Positions 1 to 8,746 of a DNA stretch of 28,911 nt are shown piece by piece. A model generated the notes under the pieces. It made no database searches, was not told where the DNA came from, and saw nothing but the letters and a program-made list of their open reading frames with translations. Numbering within the stretch: position 1 is the first letter of the stretch; each line of letters opens with the position of its first letter. This DNA is from a virus, in the IMG/VR virus record IMGVR_UViG_3300005527_000220, positions 1 through 28,911 of that record. The stretch is one strand, 5' to 3'. The translations under genes were made by a program, and so were the position numbers.

Positions 1-1073
1 AAAGTTATTGTTCTTCCGCCAGTGCCATCTTGAATTAGAACAAGAGAGAAGGTTTTAGCAAGACCATCTGATGGCGCATTGACGAATGTGAACACTGCAG
101 AAGAACTTAAAATATATTTGAACCAATTTGAAGTTGATAAGTCAACAGAAATTGAACCACCAGTTGTCGAACTTGCAATAAAATCTTTTGTAGATTTAAA
201 GTTTGCAGTGATATTACCCATAACAACATTTGCTGGAAGATTATTATATTCAATATTCCAAGCGCCAGTTGTCTCATTCCAGTGTAGATCAGCATTGGCT
301 GTACCTGCACCCTGACCGCGACGAACACGGAAGTATCCATCACCACCAGCAGCAGAACTGAATCGTAGAACGTATTTGTCGCCATCAGTTACAGCTGGAG
401 CAAGAATTGGATCCTCAACCGTTAATGTACGAACATATGCAGTAATAATATTGGCATTATCAATATTTGCCAAATTTCGAACAATTAGGTTTCCTGTTGC
501 TGTATTACTTGCAACATTTAGATTATATGCAAATACATTATTAGTTACATTCAGTGTACCAGTAACGTTTACATTTGCAAAAATATATGTGTGTGGATGG
601 ATGTTGAGTGTCACACCACCAGAGGCATTAGCGATGTTCATCGTATCGCCAACGTTGATTCTCACAGTTTGAACATTTACATTGAGTGTTCCATGCGTAG
701 CATTAGCAACTGTGACATTTGCACCATAGAATACAGTATTTGTATTGACTGCAAATAGATCCGTTGCACCCATACGGCGAAATTTGATATCACCAGCGTC
801 GACATAAAGGTGATTCGAAGAATTGTCAACTTCGATATTGAATACTGTGAGAGTGCCGTCGATATTCGTGTCATCTTTGACATCAAGTACAACACCACCG
901 CTTGCATTGTTTATGCGAACATAACCATGCTCAATAATGACATTGCCAGCATGCTTATAAAAATCGCCACGAGCAATCTCATTGACGTCATCTCTCAACA
1001 GATTTGTTGATATTCTCCATTGATTGAATGTATTGCTTGTTGTTACTTCTGCAACATTTATTGTATTTGCCAT
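1..1073 (-). CDS. Virion fibre-like beta-repeat protein, partial (C-terminus beyond left edge)
   Basis: The frame is open from an ATG at 1071-1073 to the left edge with no stop, so at least 357 residues are present and the C-terminus is missing. The start reads MANTINVAEVTTSNTFNQWR, preceded on its strand by GAGAAATAAC as a weak ribosome site. The first 210 residues are repetitive and beta-prone, rich in N, V, T and G, with recurring GTL(N/T)V turns such as GTLTVFNIEV and GTLNVTNNVF, typical of trimeric fibre or beta-helix proteins. From about residue 220 the style changes (EDPILAP, then YFRVRRGQG and LHWNETTGAWNIEY), which I recall from tail-associated proteins of cyanophage-type T4-like phages. 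It follows the coiled-coil gene by 1 base. I infer a tail-fibre or peripheral baseplate role; receptor binding is possible but not shown. Confidence 0.72.
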   Translation of the reverse strand, partial: MANTINVAEVTTSNTFNQWRISTNLLRDDVNEIARGDFYKHAGNVIIEHGYVRINNASGGVVLDVKDDTNIDGTLTVFNIEVDNSSNHLYVDAGDIKFRRMGATDLFAVNTNTVFYGANVTVANATHGTLNVNVQTVRINVGDTMNIANASGGVTLNIHPHTYIFANVNVTGTLNVTNNVFAYNLNVASNTATGNLIVRNLANIDNANIITAYVRTLTVEDPILAPAVTDGDKYVLRFSSAAGGDGYFRVRRGQGAGTANADLHWNETTGAWNIEYNNLPANVVMGNITANFKSTKDFIASSTTGGSISVDLSTSNWFKYILSSSAVFTFVNAPSDGLAKTFSLVLIQDGTGGRTIT

Positions 1074-1074
1074 G

Positions 1075-1302
1075 TTATTTCTCGCCGCCGACTGCCTTCA
1101 GTATTTGGGTTAGCATAGTTTTCATTTCTGAAACTTCTGATTTCAAAGTATTTATTTCTTCCTCGACCATCTTTGCTCTTCGCAATTCAGCAATCTTCTG
1201 TTGATGTTTTGCAACTGACGCCTTATTTGTGTTCAATATTGCAAAATTGTTCATATCTTTTACATAATGCAAATTATCACTCACTCTTGCTTTGTCGCTC
1301 AT
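1075..1302 (-). CDS. Small coiled-coil virion-associated protein (75 aa)
   Basis: This is a 75-residue soluble protein. The C-terminal part, from about residue 44 to 72 (EEEINTLKSEVSEMKTMLTQ), has hydrophobic residues in heptad spacing and should form a coiled coil. The N-terminal half (VKDMNNFAILNTNKASV) is polar and helical. No enzymatic motif or signal peptide is visible. The ATG at 1302 is preceded on its strand by GAGGGTTGAT, a good ribosome site. The gene starts 1 base before the stop of the 1060-residue protein and ends 1 base before the fibre-like gene, so the three are almost certainly co-translated. Small coiled-coil proteins beside fibre genes often act as trimerisation or connector pieces. 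That role is inference; I do not recognise a named T4 counterpart. Confidence 0.7.
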   Translation of the reverse strand: MSDKARVSDNLHYVKDMNNFAILNTNKASVAKHQQKIAELRRAKMVEEEINTLKSEVSEMKTMLTQILKAVGGEK

Positions 1303-1303
1303 A

Positions 1304-4300
1304 TCAACCCTCTGGTACAGCAGTGATTCTTAGATTTTTGACTCTTGGAATCAATGATTGGTCGCTAGTAATCATACACACCTTGATTTGGAAGTGCTTG
1401 AATGTTCCACCGATTGGATAAGAAACGCCATTCTCAATATAGTTGATTTTATTTTCATCAAGAGATGGTCGATATTCTAGCCCAATAAAGGTATTTGTAT
1501 TTCTAGAATAAACATCTTTCACCTTGCTCATCAACTTCCAGCTCTTATCTCCAATTGTTTCTGGATCATCTCCAGAACGAACTTTATAGTACACGAGAAC
1601 ATCAGTTCCTGTTGGACGAATTGCGTCCATGAATACTCTCAAGTCTCCAGATTCGAATCCATCTTCTAGAACAATTTCTCTTGTAACATATTTCGCAAGA
1701 ATATTACCACCACTCTTTCCATCTTCACCAGAAACAACTGCAGTTGCAGTTACATTTCCAGTTGGATTTGTTGGTGCATTGACAGCCACTGTTGGAGTAG
1801 TTACATAACCACTACCCATATGAGTCAGAACAATCGCATTGATCTTATTTGCACCGTCAGTATTTGCAACAGCAAATCCAGCTGCACCAGATCCACCGCC
1901 ACCAGAGATAGTGATCGCATATAATCCAATATTGTATGTTGGATTTGGGAAATATGCGCTCTTGAATGCAAGTGCTGCAGTATTCACAGTATTGTTTGAG
2001 CTGCCAACTACGATATTTGGAGTATTTGTATATCCAGTACCATAGTTTGTGATTGCAATTTTAGTATTTGACAATCCAGCATTATTGATTGAGAAGGTCG
2101 CTGCAGTAATTGCAAGTCTCTCTAAATTCAATATTGGTGAAATATCGGAATCAGAAGATGACATATCGACAGTTAGTAGAACGCTATTTGCGTTTCCTTG
2201 AATCAATTTTCTTCTGTTGATTGAGTTTTTAGCAGACTTATCAAGCAATGTTCCAAACTCAACTGGTCTATTTGGTTCAAGGTCAACACCAATGGTTTCG
2301 CGATCTAGAGTTGCAGAATACACGCCTTTCATTTTATAATCGATAAGTCCAACAGGGAAACTCAAATCAGTTGATGTGAGCATCACACGATCAATATCGA
2401 TATTCGCAACTGGTGGAGCATCTAGATTGAACGTTACACTGCCAGAACTATCAAAAACTGCCTTGTTTAGAACAAACATCAAATCTTGATTTTGATATGG
2501 CGTCCATGTCGTTGAGTTTTGTGATCGGAAGAATGATCCAGCATACGGCTGTTCTGAAATACGAACAGTAGATGTTGTACCAGTTCCAAGAACATCAGCA
2601 CCAAGTTCAGCAATGAACAACTCATAATCTGGAGAGTCTGAGCCAACAAGGATTGCATACTCGCGATTTGGTTCTAGGAACACAGGATCGTCAAATGTAA
2701 ACTTTGTGCTTGTTGTTGGATCATTTGTGCTTGGGAGAGATGATACCTTTACATCCTTTGCATTTACAGACTTAGATGCAAGATACTTCTTTGTTGGATA
2801 TCCGTTTTCTACTTCTGCAATTCGAACAGTTACAGGAAGTTGTAGAGAGCCTCTTGTCAAAGTTACAGAATTCTTTTCATAAGTTGCAAGAGATGGCTTG
2901 CTCTTGAAGAAAAGATCAATAGAGGTACAGTATAGACCATAATCCTGCTTATTTGATTTTGGCTTTGGCACAAAGAATGTCTGCGCCATGCCATCGCCTA
3001 ATGGGATTCTTGGAATTGTTGATGCTGTTGACCCAGTAACTGGAGGCTTTACTGGTGTTCCAGTTGCAGGTCTATCAGAAGGAGATGATGGAGCAACAGC
3101 GGAATTACCATCCGTTTCTGGTAGTGGTGATAATACAGGTGTTGTCTGAATACGCTGTGTCGTTTGTAGAATACCAGAAGCAGCATAAGTCGCAGCAGCA
3201 CGCATTCCAAAATCTGGATCATTATAACGAACAGTGTCTGTTATCGTAAAGATACGATTTCCTGTTTTGAATTTGAATCCAGGGAACGATGGGATGTGAA
3301 ATAATCCAGAGACTGCGCCATACTCATCGACAATTTGATTTCCGATAGAATATCGTGTTGTCGCGTCTGGTGTAAATGTTAGTGCACCTCCAAGACTTAC
3401 GACTGTTGTATTTGCAACAGTAGAGGTGCCTACAATAGATCTTGACTCACCAACACCAGTTCCTGAACAGAAGTAAATCAAATTTCCATTGATTGTTCCA
3501 CTATTGTCAAGGTTATTCAAGATAATTGTGGTAGAGTCAGAATTATTATTTGCAATCACACCAGATGAATGCTTATAAGAAAGCACTCTGCAATTTGCAG
3601 TAGAGGTGTTTTGAATACTTCTGATAAATGGAATTACACTTGTGTTCGTAGAATAGAATGATGTTCCAATATAACTTGTTGCATTTACAGCTGGGGCAGA
3701 TGTATTTGACGCATTCCAAATATATGACGAACTAGAGTTTGCTTCAAATTCGCCATAAATTGGTTCAATTGCAATCATTCCTTGTGCATTGATATACTTC
3801 ATGATTCCACGGAATGTTGCTCTATCATATCTCTGAGCTGAGTCAGATGTCTGATACACAATATCTCCTGGACTATATGAATTTGCAGCAACTGCAAGAG
3901 TACCAGCAACAGCAGCAATGTTTAGATTCAAATAATTTTGTTTCAAGTATACGATATTTGGACCAGATGTTGCTAGAACTGAGGCATATGAATTTGTGAG
4001 AAGAGAAATGACACCCTCTCCAGGATAAAATACATCAGCGGTCACAGTATCATTTATAGAAACAACATTAGCTCGAGCATATGCAATCTTTGTGTTTGCA
4101 TTCGCAGCATAAACTTGAGCACCCTCATTGAACATACCAGATATATTTCTGAGAATTAGTTCGTCTGCAATACTGCTTTCGATGATGGCAACAAATGTAT
4201 TACTTGTATAACTATCACCTTGATACAAATAGTCATTTTGAGTTATTGTTGTATTTGCGCCAGAAGAAACGCTTCTGCTGTCTGTATACTTGAGTGCCTT

Positions 4301-4486
4301 TTTGGCATCAATAACTACTTTATTTGATGACTGACAGAAACCATTTACTGCAACGTCATCGAAGAACATTCTTGCAGTTTTATAAGGCTTCATGTTGTAA
4401 GCCAAAAATTCAACTTCTCTCCCTCGGATATAAGGGATCAAATTTGTGTCGACGACAACTTTACCAGTCTGTGTTGTAATTGCCAT
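1304..4486 (-). CDS. Large multidomain virion protein (1060 aa), probable peripheral baseplate component
   Basis: The protein starts MAITTQTGKVVVDTNLIPYI, followed by RGREVEFLAYNMKP, an opening I associate with large structural proteins of cyanophage-type T4-like phages. Residues 1-440 are beta-rich. A Pro/Ser/Thr linker covers roughly 445-490. Residues 490-640 (AQTFFVPKP, then YCTSIDLFFKSKPSL and PNREYAILVG) look like a jelly-roll or lectin-like fold. Residues 800-920 carry GTGY/GSGY beta repeats that also occur in gp6, gp7-like and gp8 here. The C-terminal 140 residues (RPTGTDVLVYYKVRSGDD) form another conserved block. It lies 26 bases downstream of the DUF4815 gene, which usually travels with such a protein. 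The gap shows AGAG as a weak ribosome site. A fibre-anchoring or glycan-binding role is inference. It has no recognisable T4 gp9-gp12 sequence. Confidence 0.75.
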   Translation of the reverse strand: MAITTQTGKVVVDTNLIPYIRGREVEFLAYNMKPYKTARMFFDDVAVNGFCQSSNKVVIDAKKALKYTDSRSVSSGANTTITQNDYLYQGDSYTSNTFVAIIESSIADELILRNISGMFNEGAQVYAANANTKIAYARANVVSINDTVTADVFYPGEGVISLLTNSYASVLATSGPNIVYLKQNYLNLNIAAVAGTLAVAANSYSPGDIVYQTSDSAQRYDRATFRGIMKYINAQGMIAIEPIYGEFEANSSSSYIWNASNTSAPAVNATSYIGTSFYSTNTSVIPFIRSIQNTSTANCRVLSYKHSSGVIANNNSDSTTIILNNLDNSGTINGNLIYFCSGTGVGESRSIVGTSTVANTTVVSLGGALTFTPDATTRYSIGNQIVDEYGAVSGLFHIPSFPGFKFKTGNRIFTITDTVRYNDPDFGMRAAATYAASGILQTTQRIQTTPVLSPLPETDGNSAVAPSSPSDRPATGTPVKPPVTGSTASTIPRIPLGDGMAQTFFVPKPKSNKQDYGLYCTSIDLFFKSKPSLATYEKNSVTLTRGSLQLPVTVRIAEVENGYPTKKYLASKSVNAKDVKVSSLPSTNDPTTSTKFTFDDPVFLEPNREYAILVGSDSPDYELFIAELGADVLGTGTTSTVRISEQPYAGSFFRSQNSTTWTPYQNQDLMFVLNKAVFDSSGSVTFNLDAPPVANIDIDRVMLTSTDLSFPVGLIDYKMKGVYSATLDRETIGVDLEPNRPVEFGTLLDKSAKNSINRRKLIQGNANSVLLTVDMSSSDSDISPILNLERLAITAATFSINNAGLSNTKIAITNYGTGYTNTPNIVVGSSNNTVNTAALAFKSAYFPNPTYNIGLYAITISGGGGSGAAGFAVANTDGANKINAIVLTHMGSGYVTTPTVAVNAPTNPTGNVTATAVVSGEDGKSGGNILAKYVTREIVLEDGFESGDLRVFMDAIRPTGTDVLVYYKVRSGDDPETIGDKSWKLMSKVKDVYSRNTNTFIGLEYRPSLDENKINYIENGVSYPIGGTFKHFQIKVCMITSDQSLIPRVKNLRITAVPEG

Positions 4487-4512
4487 ATTTTTTCTCTATT
4501 TACTATTAGTCT

Positions 4513-7500
4513 CTATTCTCTATCATAATCATAGCGTTCAAGTTCTGCCTTTCCGCCACCACCGCCTGAATCAAGCGTGGCTGCACTATCTAGATTCAAT
4601 GGAGGTAGAACTGTTGGAACAGATGATTCATAATTTGGCTCAGGTTGAATAATTGTTATTTCTGGTTCAATTGGAGCAGGTGCCCAATATGATTCATTGA
4701 ACAATCCACCATTTGAGAATAAATTACCCGCACTAAAACCAGTTGCACCAAAGGTGAAATTTACGCCAAAATTGATTGGAGAAATTCTAAACCATGGGTC
4801 AAATTCGAATCCACCAAACTCTGGGTATGATGGGAGAATATTCAAATCTTCATTTGCAGGTTTTCTATCTCTGCCATCATCAATAATTGGTCTGAATGGA
4901 TCTTCTGGTGCAATGATAATAATATCATCATTGCTTGTTGGAGGTGGTGGAAGGAATGGATTGGTGATGATAATGACATCACTATTTCCTGTTGGTGGAG
5001 GTAGAGTTGGTGGAGCAGGTGGCTCAATTACTTTCTCTCTGATTACAGTTTCTTTTTCAATAATCTTTTCTGGAACTGTGATAACTTCTGGTTTCAATGT
5101 TTCTGAAACCCAAGTATCTGTTTCTGGGGTGAGAACAATGCTTCCATTGAACTGCCCAAACAAGAATGGTTGAACAGAAACTGCCTTATCAGAAGCAAGA
5201 CTTTGTACAATTGCTGGTTCTTCACTGTAATTCAAGCATACTGTTTTACGATTGAGTGCTGTATTCTCTCTATCGATTGTCTTTAGTCCCAAGGAGAAAA
5301 CCTTCATTGCAGGAATCATGAATCCATTTTCAAGAGCAACATTGAAGTCTGGGCTCTTATAATCAACGATGTTGAAGTTGGTGAAATTCTCACCAACAAT
5401 ACCGTATTTCTCTTTCTCAGTGCCATCTTCATATTGAGTTTTATCTGCCATCGCAAGTTTTTCAACATTGTTCAGCGATGTGAAGAACTCAACTCTCTCA
5501 AGTCTTTTATCCATCGATGCAATATCACGCATCGTATAGCGACGATTTTCACGATACTTCATACGAACTTCACGAACATCTGCCACGTATGGTGGTAGAT
5601 ACATTGTATACAAAGTCATTGAATCATCAGTATCTGCGGGTGGTAATGGCTGCGCTGCAGCTTTACCCTTGATAACTCTGAACTCTTTATCTTTTGACAA
5701 TACAAGTTTGTCGATACGAGGTAGATAATAATCATATGAGAGTTCAGATGTTTCATCAGGTGAAGGAATTTTAGGAATTGTATACCCACCTGATCCATCA
5801 CCCAATGTTTGAGTTGCTCTGAAATCTAAACAATCTCTTAGATTATAAACTGTGCCTGTTGAAGATGTATAGATCGGAATGATTCCATTTGTATAGTGAC
5901 TCTGTGGATATGAGTCTACTGAGAAGAACGTTGTCTTATCAGAAACCTCAGAGTAAATATGCTCATAATAATCCACATGAACCAATAGTTTTGCAATTGG
6001 TGAATCATATCCATCCTTCAAGATGATCTTGGCATGATCATAGCGATCATCTCTTTGACCATAATCGACATAGAAATTGTTCGTAATATCACGAACGTTA
6101 TTTGCATCTGGATAATGTGTTGTATTTCCAGCAAGAATCTTATTGATCTTTACAACATCAGGAACAAACAAACTGATTGAATCGCCAGGGCGAACAGTAT
6201 TGAACTGCGTGTTTCCTAAGAATACTAGTCCTTGCGCTGTGTTAATGTTTGCAACGGTTCCAAAATTCGAAACAGTAACTGTCACAGTACCATTTTCTGC
6301 TACAGGATATGTGAAGTTAGAAGAAGTTCCAGAGTAATCAGTATTACTATAGAAATTCTTAGTTCTAATTCTATCTTCTGCATCATTGACTTTCACAGAA
6401 ACAATAATATCAACTGCAGTTATGTCTGCGATATTTGTCTTGACTTTCAAAGATGATGAAGAGACTTCTACGTTTGATGCAGTAAGTTGAATAACCTCAC
6501 CGTTTGAGTAGATGGTATTTCCACCATTATTTCTTACAACAACGATTAAATTATCTTGAACAGATCCAGTTGATTGTGCCCATGGGATTGACTCATAACT
6601 TTCAAGACCATTTCCTTGAGAAATTGTAAACTCACCAACGGTAGAGTTATTGCTACGACCCAAAATAATCTTATTGTGCACATAGTCAACATTCTGAAGT
6701 GTTGATCGCTTTGCATATGTTCTTGGTAGTCTGAAAACTAATGCTTTCTTTTGTGTGTCTTCAAACGAAGTCTCGCCTGTTAGATATTTTGAATATCCAG
6801 AAACATTCATAGAAACGTTTGGCTTCACATCAGCAATATTAGAAGTCACATTACCAGAAATAACTGATTCTAATTGATCAATTTTGAAGTTCAGCTGAAC
6901 AACTGTTGCAGCGTTGGCAACCGCACCGCCAATCTTAGCGCCATCATCGAACTCTCGATCGAACGTCGCCTTTTTAGTAGAACCATCATAATGAATGATT
7001 GTTCTACTTTGATTTACAACATTAGAAGAATATGTATTCTGTCTAAAGATTTGTAATGGAGCAGCAGTACCAGTTCCAATTATTGTTTGCGAGAATTCAG
7101 TATTGACTGTGAATCGATTATTTGGGTCATCGATTGATACAACCTCACGAACATCATCGCCGATACGAACAACATCACCAATTGCAATATTTGGAGAAGC
7201 GAATACGTTTGCGGTTGCACTGTTTGCGTTTACTGTGTATCCACCCTTATATACGTTGGCTTTTGATACGTTACCGATTGCAGTCAGTGATACTGGAAGA
7301 ATCGTTACTGTTGCATTTACATAGGCGCTGCTTTTCTGAGAAAATTTATCGCTAAACGTGATTGATTTAGCATTATCAGAAGCACCACCGACCTTTGCAA
7401 CGATTGGTTCTAAAGAGATATTTGACAAATACAGTTTGAACGCACCGTTTGAATCGAATTGAGTATTTGATGCAGCGCTGTATCTAACAAAGTTTCTAAT

Positions 7501-8736
7501 TTCTGCTGAACCAATTTTTGTATTTTGATACGTTTGCGTATTTGCATTATAACCTAGACCGATATTCACTGATGATGTATCAACGCAGTGTAGATCAACC
7601 TTTTCTGATGCCAAGAAATTTGGGAAGCCAACAGAAGTTACTGTATTTCCGCGAAGTCCTGTGACAAATACATAATTGCCATATGAGATGTCGACGTCAA
7701 CTTCAGAAAGCGATTTTACATCTGCTGCGCTACGAGGTTTGTCAACATTGACCTTCATTGTGCCAAGTGTTTCAAACTCGAATCCCTTTACATAAGCCTT
7801 TCCTGGTTCGATCGCAATTGTATATTGATCATCGTCTAGACCGTTGACAATTGATGCACGGAATGGCTTGACTGTGTAGTCGCCAGATTCATCGTATGTT
7901 CTGCGAGCAAGAGTTTTCTCGAGTTCAGCATAAACTGGATATTTGACTTGTTTGGTAATAAGACCATTCTCAACACGCATGAGTTCGAAGAACTTCGATT
8001 CGTCGACAACAGTATCAAGTGGTCGTGTTGTTAGAACTAAACTAAATTGATAGCGATCAGCACCAGGAGCTTGGTAATTGAAAGAAGACTGTGCTGGGTC
8101 TAAAAGCGTTGTGTCAATCTCACTGTCAACAATTTCTTCGTTGATCTCTAGACCAATTTTGACATTTGCAGAAGAAGAATATGCGTTTACAACAGCAGTT
8201 TGATCGAGAACTTTTACAAAGTATCCATCTGCATAAAAGACACCTTCGTTGATAGAAACCACGGTGCCGAGACCGCTGGTGTTTGTGGATAGTGTTCTTG
8301 CCTCAGTTATCTCGCCAGCAACTCTAACAGTATCTGCAAAGCCGAATTCATTTCCTGTCATGTAGCGAACCATAAGAGTTGGGTCGCCTTCAAGTGGGTA
8401 ATAAGTTGCTAGAACCTTTGCTTGGACATTTCCAGAAGCATTTACAATGACGCGATTTTCAAAATCAGCAACATCAACATCAACCGTGTTATAGGTCTTT
8501 TCGAGTTTCACCCATTTGCAAGTATTGTCAAGTGTCATGTTTCCGCCGATAACTGGAGAGCCATCTTGGAAAACGTGATCACCAAATGCCTTGATTTGAT
8601 TCTGCAAAATAGACTGAATCTGTGTAAGTTCACGAGCCTGAACAGCACGACCAGGCTTGAAGAGAATCTTCATGTAGTTATTATCTAATGCGTTCTCTTT
8701 GAAATCGTCGTAATATGGATCTATGTTGAATTCCAT
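4513..8736 (-). CDS. DUF4815-family virion protein (1407 aa)
   Basis: The N-terminus, MEFNIDPYYDDFKENALDNN and then residues 31-50 AVQARELTQIQSILQNQIKA followed by FGDHVFQDGSPV, is the signature of the DUF4815 family of T4-like phage structural proteins. The DUF domain probably covers the first several hundred residues, including the conserved NEGVFYADGYFVKV stretch. A middle region near nt 7035-7262 contains the GDxVRIGxxxREVVS beta module shared with gp7-like and gp8. The C-terminal 270 residues are unusual: a charged helix (EKIIEKETVIREKVIE), then proline runs, a near-repeat of IIIT/IIIA plus NPF or DPF, an aromatic Gly-rich part and a final GGGGG followed by acidic and basic residues. The start has AGGT upstream. 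The biochemical role of the family is unknown; a large peripheral baseplate part is inferred from position. Confidence 0.85.
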   Translation of the reverse strand: MEFNIDPYYDDFKENALDNNYMKILFKPGRAVQARELTQIQSILQNQIKAFGDHVFQDGSPVIGGNMTLDNTCKWVKLEKTYNTVDVDVADFENRVIVNASGNVQAKVLATYYPLEGDPTLMVRYMTGNEFGFADTVRVAGEITEARTLSTNTSGLGTVVSINEGVFYADGYFVKVLDQTAVVNAYSSSANVKIGLEINEEIVDSEIDTTLLDPAQSSFNYQAPGADRYQFSLVLTTRPLDTVVDESKFFELMRVENGLITKQVKYPVYAELEKTLARRTYDESGDYTVKPFRASIVNGLDDDQYTIAIEPGKAYVKGFEFETLGTMKVNVDKPRSAADVKSLSEVDVDISYGNYVFVTGLRGNTVTSVGFPNFLASEKVDLHCVDTSSVNIGLGYNANTQTYQNTKIGSAEIRNFVRYSAASNTQFDSNGAFKLYLSNISLEPIVAKVGGASDNAKSITFSDKFSQKSSAYVNATVTILPVSLTAIGNVSKANVYKGGYTVNANSATANVFASPNIAIGDVVRIGDDVREVVSIDDPNNRFTVNTEFSQTIIGTGTAAPLQIFRQNTYSSNVVNQSRTIIHYDGSTKKATFDREFDDGAKIGGAVANAATVVQLNFKIDQLESVISGNVTSNIADVKPNVSMNVSGYSKYLTGETSFEDTQKKALVFRLPRTYAKRSTLQNVDYVHNKIILGRSNNSTVGEFTISQGNGLESYESIPWAQSTGSVQDNLIVVVRNNGGNTIYSNGEVIQLTASNVEVSSSSLKVKTNIADITAVDIIVSVKVNDAEDRIRTKNFYSNTDYSGTSSNFTYPVAENGTVTVTVSNFGTVANINTAQGLVFLGNTQFNTVRPGDSISLFVPDVVKINKILAGNTTHYPDANNVRDITNNFYVDYGQRDDRYDHAKIILKDGYDSPIAKLLVHVDYYEHIYSEVSDKTTFFSVDSYPQSHYTNGIIPIYTSSTGTVYNLRDCLDFRATQTLGDGSGGYTIPKIPSPDETSELSYDYYLPRIDKLVLSKDKEFRVIKGKAAAQPLPPADTDDSMTLYTMYLPPYVADVREVRMKYRENRRYTMRDIASMDKRLERVEFFTSLNNVEKLAMADKTQYEDGTEKEKYGIVGENFTNFNIVDYKSPDFNVALENGFMIPAMKVFSLGLKTIDRENTALNRKTVCLNYSEEPAIVQSLASDKAVSVQPFLFGQFNGSIVLTPETDTWVSETLKPEVITVPEKIIEKETVIREKVIEPPAPPTLPPPTGNSDVIIITNPFLPPPPTSNDDIIIIAPEDPFRPIIDDGRDRKPANEDLNILPSYPEFGGFEFDPWFRISPINFGVNFTFGATGFSAGNLFSNGGLFNESYWAPAPIEPEITIIQPEPNYESSVPTVLPPLNLDSAATLDSGGGGGKAELERYDYDRE

Positions 8737-8746
8737 GAACTTTTAC

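Noticed and set aside
1149-1156. Further NATAAATA matches inside genes (also 8938-8945 and 11018-11025 on the minus strand; 23142-23149 and 23897-23904 on the plus strand)
   Set aside because: In DNA this AT-rich several such 7-base matches are expected by chance on each strand, and these lie within coding sequence without other support.
4697-5173. 158-codon open frame on the plus strand
   Set aside because: It is antisense to the proline-rich end of the DUF4815 gene; low-complexity codons keep the opposite frame open and the product resembles no protein.
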